Positions 60,445 to 62,114 of a DNA stretch of 62,114 bases are shown here, piece by piece (position 1 is the stretch's first letter; each line of letters begins with the position of its first letter). The stretch covers positions 1 through 62,114 of the forward strand of contig JAHEEC010000008.1 of assembly GCA_024640885.1 (NCBI GenBank), read 5' to 3'. Below the pieces are notes generated by a model. The model had not been told where the DNA came from. It ran no database searches and saw nothing but the letters and a program-made list of their open reading frames with translations. The stretch comes from Bacteroidota bacterium (lineage in GTDB: Bacteria > Bacteroidota > Bacteroidia > Bacteroidales > GCA-2748055). The position numbers were made by a program, and so were the translations under genes.

Positions 60445-60936
60445 ATGCTTATTCGTTTGGCGGACATTGGGGATCTTTCAAGGATCAATGAAATCTACAA
60501 CCAGGCAGTTCTGCAGCGTTTCTGTACCGCCCACCTTAACCCGGTGGATATGGAATACAGGCAATTGTGGTTCAGGGAACACGATCCTGGACGCAACCCT
60601 GTATATGTGGCCTGTGAAGGTGAACGGGTAACAGGCTGGGTATCCCTGGGGCCCTATCGTTCGGGCAGGCAGGCACTGGTCCATGTGGCGGAAGTCAGTT
60701 ATTACGTGGACAGGCAGGACCGGAAAATGGGAGTGGGGACCCGGTTGATGGAGCAGGCCAGGATAACGGCCGCCTCATGCGGATACAGTGTATTGATTGC
60801 CATTCTGTTGAGTAATAATCCTGGCAGTCTTGCCCTGCTTGAGAAATTTGGATTTTCCTGCTGGGGTACCATGCCAGGGATCGCAAAAATCGATGATCAA
60901 ACCGCCGATCACCTTTACTACGGGTTGAAACTCTGA
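60445..60936 (+). CDS. GNAT acetyltransferase, phosphinothricin/methionine sulfoximine acetyltransferase-like
   Basis: From the ATG at 60445 the product is 163 residues (MLIRLADIGDLSRINEIYNQ); a longer frame from 60343 would overlap the divergent promoter. The GNAT fold is clear: N-terminal IRLADIGDLSRINEIYN, strand PVYVACEGERVTGWVSLGPY, acetyl-CoA loop DRKMGVGTRLMEQA, then SVLIAILLSNNPGSLALLEK and a last strand GFSCWGTMPGIAKID. The NNPGSLALLEKFGF pattern is usual in Pat/Bar relatives, which acetylate phosphinothricin or methionine derivatives; natural substrate unknown. It is monocistronic. Confidence 0.88.
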   Translation: MLIRLADIGDLSRINEIYNQAVLQRFCTAHLNPVDMEYRQLWFREHDPGRNPVYVACEGERVTGWVSLGPYRSGRQALVHVAEVSYYVDRQDRKMGVGTRLMEQARITAASCGYSVLIAILLSNNPGSLALLEKFGFSCWGTMPGIAKIDDQTADHLYYGLKL

Positions 60937-60954
60937 GCCGGCCCAGCTCCCTCC

Positions 60955-60986
60955 TTTGATTTATTTCACTTTTTTGTGCATCTTTG
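60955..60986 (+). promoter_or_regulatory. Bacteroidota-type promoter of the ricT gene
   Basis: TTTG at 60955-60958, a 20-base spacer, then CATCTTTG at 60979-60986 (consensus TAnnTTTG with one change). Predicted transcript start is near 60992, which lies after the in-frame ATG at 60984 and so supports the ATG at 61023. Confidence 0.55.
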
Positions 60987-61022
60987 CAGTTAAATGGAAT
61001 TAGACTAAATAAAAATCATATC

Positions 61023-62084
61023 ATGAGCTGTTGTGGTGGAAGTTGCAGTTGCGGGAAAGGAGATCAGACCCCTGTACAGGAAAACCTGGCGCTGGTTCAG
61101 ATGTCGACCAGCCAGGGAAAAATGGCCACCCATGACTGGATGAAGGGGCTCGGTGCACTCACGCTGGATGAGGAGGTCGTGGAGGTCAGGTTTAAAAACA
61201 ACCGGAAGGCATTTTTCAGGAACAACCCCGGCATATCCCTGGCGAAAGACGACAGGGTAGTGGTGGAGGTGGAAGGGGGGCATGACCTGGGTACCGTTTC
61301 CCTGAATGGCGCACTGGCTGAAAAGCAATTTGCACAGAAGGGTGAGGGAGTAAAAAAATCCTCCCTGATGCGGATCTATCGCCGGGCCACACAGGTGGAC
61401 GTGGAGCACTGGCTGGAGGCCAAAAGGAGAGAAAGAGAGGTGTTGCTAAGGTCAAGAAGTTTTGCCGCTGAACTTCAACTGGAGATGAGCATCAGCGATG
61501 TGGAGTTCAGGGGAGACGGGAAAAAAGTCACCATCTATTATACCGCTGATAAAAGAGTGGATTTCAGGGAATTGATCCGAAAGTATGCCACGGCGTTCAG
61601 GGTAAAAATCGAAATGAGGCAGATCGGGGCCCGCCAGAGTGCAGCAAAAGTCGGGGGAATGGGCACCTGTGGCCGGGAACTATGCTGTTCCACCTGGAAC
61701 AATGAGACGAAAAGTGTGAAGACCGAATCCGCCCGGGTTCAGAATCTTTCCCTGAGCGCCTCCAAACTGGCAGGTCAATGTGGAAAGCTCAAATGTTGTC
61801 TCAATTATGAACTGGCCACCTACCTGGAAGCCTGGGAACAATTTCCAGCCGAACTGATCGAGCTTGAGACTGACCGGGGATCACTTTTGCCTGTGCAGCC
61901 CGATGTGTTGAAAGGGGTGGTATATTATGTGCTTTCAGGAGGAAATGATCAATCCAGGTTTGAGATCCCCATCGAAAAGGTGAAAAAATACATCGCTTTG
62001 AATAAAGAGGGCCGTAAAGTGGAAACCGGCAGGATAGATCCTGTGAAATCATTGGTAAAAAGCCCTCAAAGTCTTTATAATTAA
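61023..62084 (+). CDS. ricT: PSP1/RicT-family regulatory protein
   Basis: From the ATG at 61023 the product is 353 residues and opens with the Cys-rich MSCCGGSCSCGKG. The PSP1 domain spans about 90-270, with conserved SISDVEFRGDGKKVTIYYTA, VDFRELIRKYATAFRVKIEM and Cys clusters MGTCGRELCCSTW and GQCGKLKCCLNYE, which form Fe-S or metal-binding sites in RicT. In Bacillus, RicT joins RicA and RicF to affect RNase Y-dependent mRNA maturation; Bacteroidota homologues are less studied. The start is chosen over 60984 because of the promoter position and the conserved Cys-rich opening. The usual Bacteroidota neighbour gldH may follow but is cut off. Confidence 0.9.
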   Translation: MSCCGGSCSCGKGDQTPVQENLALVQMSTSQGKMATHDWMKGLGALTLDEEVVEVRFKNNRKAFFRNNPGISLAKDDRVVVEVEGGHDLGTVSLNGALAEKQFAQKGEGVKKSSLMRIYRRATQVDVEHWLEAKRREREVLLRSRSFAAELQLEMSISDVEFRGDGKKVTIYYTADKRVDFRELIRKYATAFRVKIEMRQIGARQSAAKVGGMGTCGRELCCSTWNNETKSVKTESARVQNLSLSASKLAGQCGKLKCCLNYELATYLEAWEQFPAELIELETDRGSLLPVQPDVLKGVVYYVLSGGNDQSRFEIPIEKVKKYIALNKEGRKVETGRIDPVKSLVKSPQSLYN

Positions 62085-62092
62085 GCTTCGAC

Positions 62093-62114
62093 ATGTCGCT
62101 CTGCATGGTAAGAG
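62093..62114 (+). CDS. Possible start of the next gene, cut by the window edge
   Basis: An ATG at 62093, 8 bases after the ricT stop, opens MSLCMVR and runs off the edge; another ATG is at 62104. In many Bacteroidota ricT is followed by gldH, a gliding-motility lipoprotein, but too little is visible to tell. Confidence 0.2.

Noticed and set aside
1-62114. CRISPR arrays, tRNA or rRNA genes, complete insertion sequences, prophage genes
   Set aside because: No regular spaced repeats, cloverleaf-like sequences, transposase or phage structural genes were seen in any part of the window; a dedicated tRNA and Rfam scan would settle it.

Overview
This window reads as a chromosome segment of a free-living, polysaccharide-degrading member of the Bacteroidota. 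The evidence is lipoproteins with Bacteroidota-style lipoboxes, a type IX secretion C-terminal sorting domain on a CotH-family protein, a PSP1/RicT protein with its Cys-rich N-terminus, and several promoters of the TTTG / TAnnTTTG type used by the Bacteroidota housekeeping sigma factor. A marine or sediment lineage near Bacteroidales/Marinilabiliales is my inference. I found no rRNA, tRNA, CRISPR array, complete insertion sequence or SusC/SusD pair.

Layout. 1-4.7 kb holds the start of a membrane TPR protein running off the left edge, a TPR protein with a SpoIIE-type phosphatase domain, and two decayed excisionase-like HTH relics on either side of it. 4.7-11.4 kb holds a GT-C membrane glycosyltransferase, two convergent fasciclin-domain lipoproteins, an unknown membrane protein and a broken copy of the membrane TPR family. 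11.4-22.8 kb holds a GH2 glycosidase, a group II amino-acid decarboxylase downstream of an APC permease fused to an RCK (TrkA-type) module, an unknown membrane protein, a secreted CotH/LTD protein and a GH43 glycosidase. 22.8-29.6 kb holds another membrane TPR protein, then a compact signalling set: a PAS-rich GAF/phosphatase/anti-sigma-type kinase, a STAS protein and a patatin-like lipase.

29.6-38.8 kb is a carbohydrate locus. A leftward operon (GH51 arabinofuranosidase, SASA esterase fused to a CE4 deacetylase, CE15-type glucuronoyl esterase) is divergent from a rightward operon (ROK kinase, MFS transporter, SIS-domain protein). The enzyme set fits removal of arabinose, acetyl and glucuronoyl side groups from a xylan-like polymer, with uptake and phosphorylation of a released sugar. 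GH43 and GH2 lie within 25 kb.

38.8-51.9 kb is a mixed stretch: small lipoproteins, a third membrane TPR protein, a CvfB-type S1 protein, a secreted hydrolase, an aldo/keto reductase, a DNPH1-like nucleotide hydrolase, a beta-propeller-like protein, a GarR-type reductase and a phosphotriesterase-like lipoprotein. 52.0-60.3 kb is a tripartite RND efflux operon (adaptor, pump, TolC) followed by an FtsX/MacB-type permease with its own putative operator. The right end holds a GNAT acetyltransferase and RicT. Most intergenic space is short; the larger gaps hold gene relics or hairpins, noted individually.
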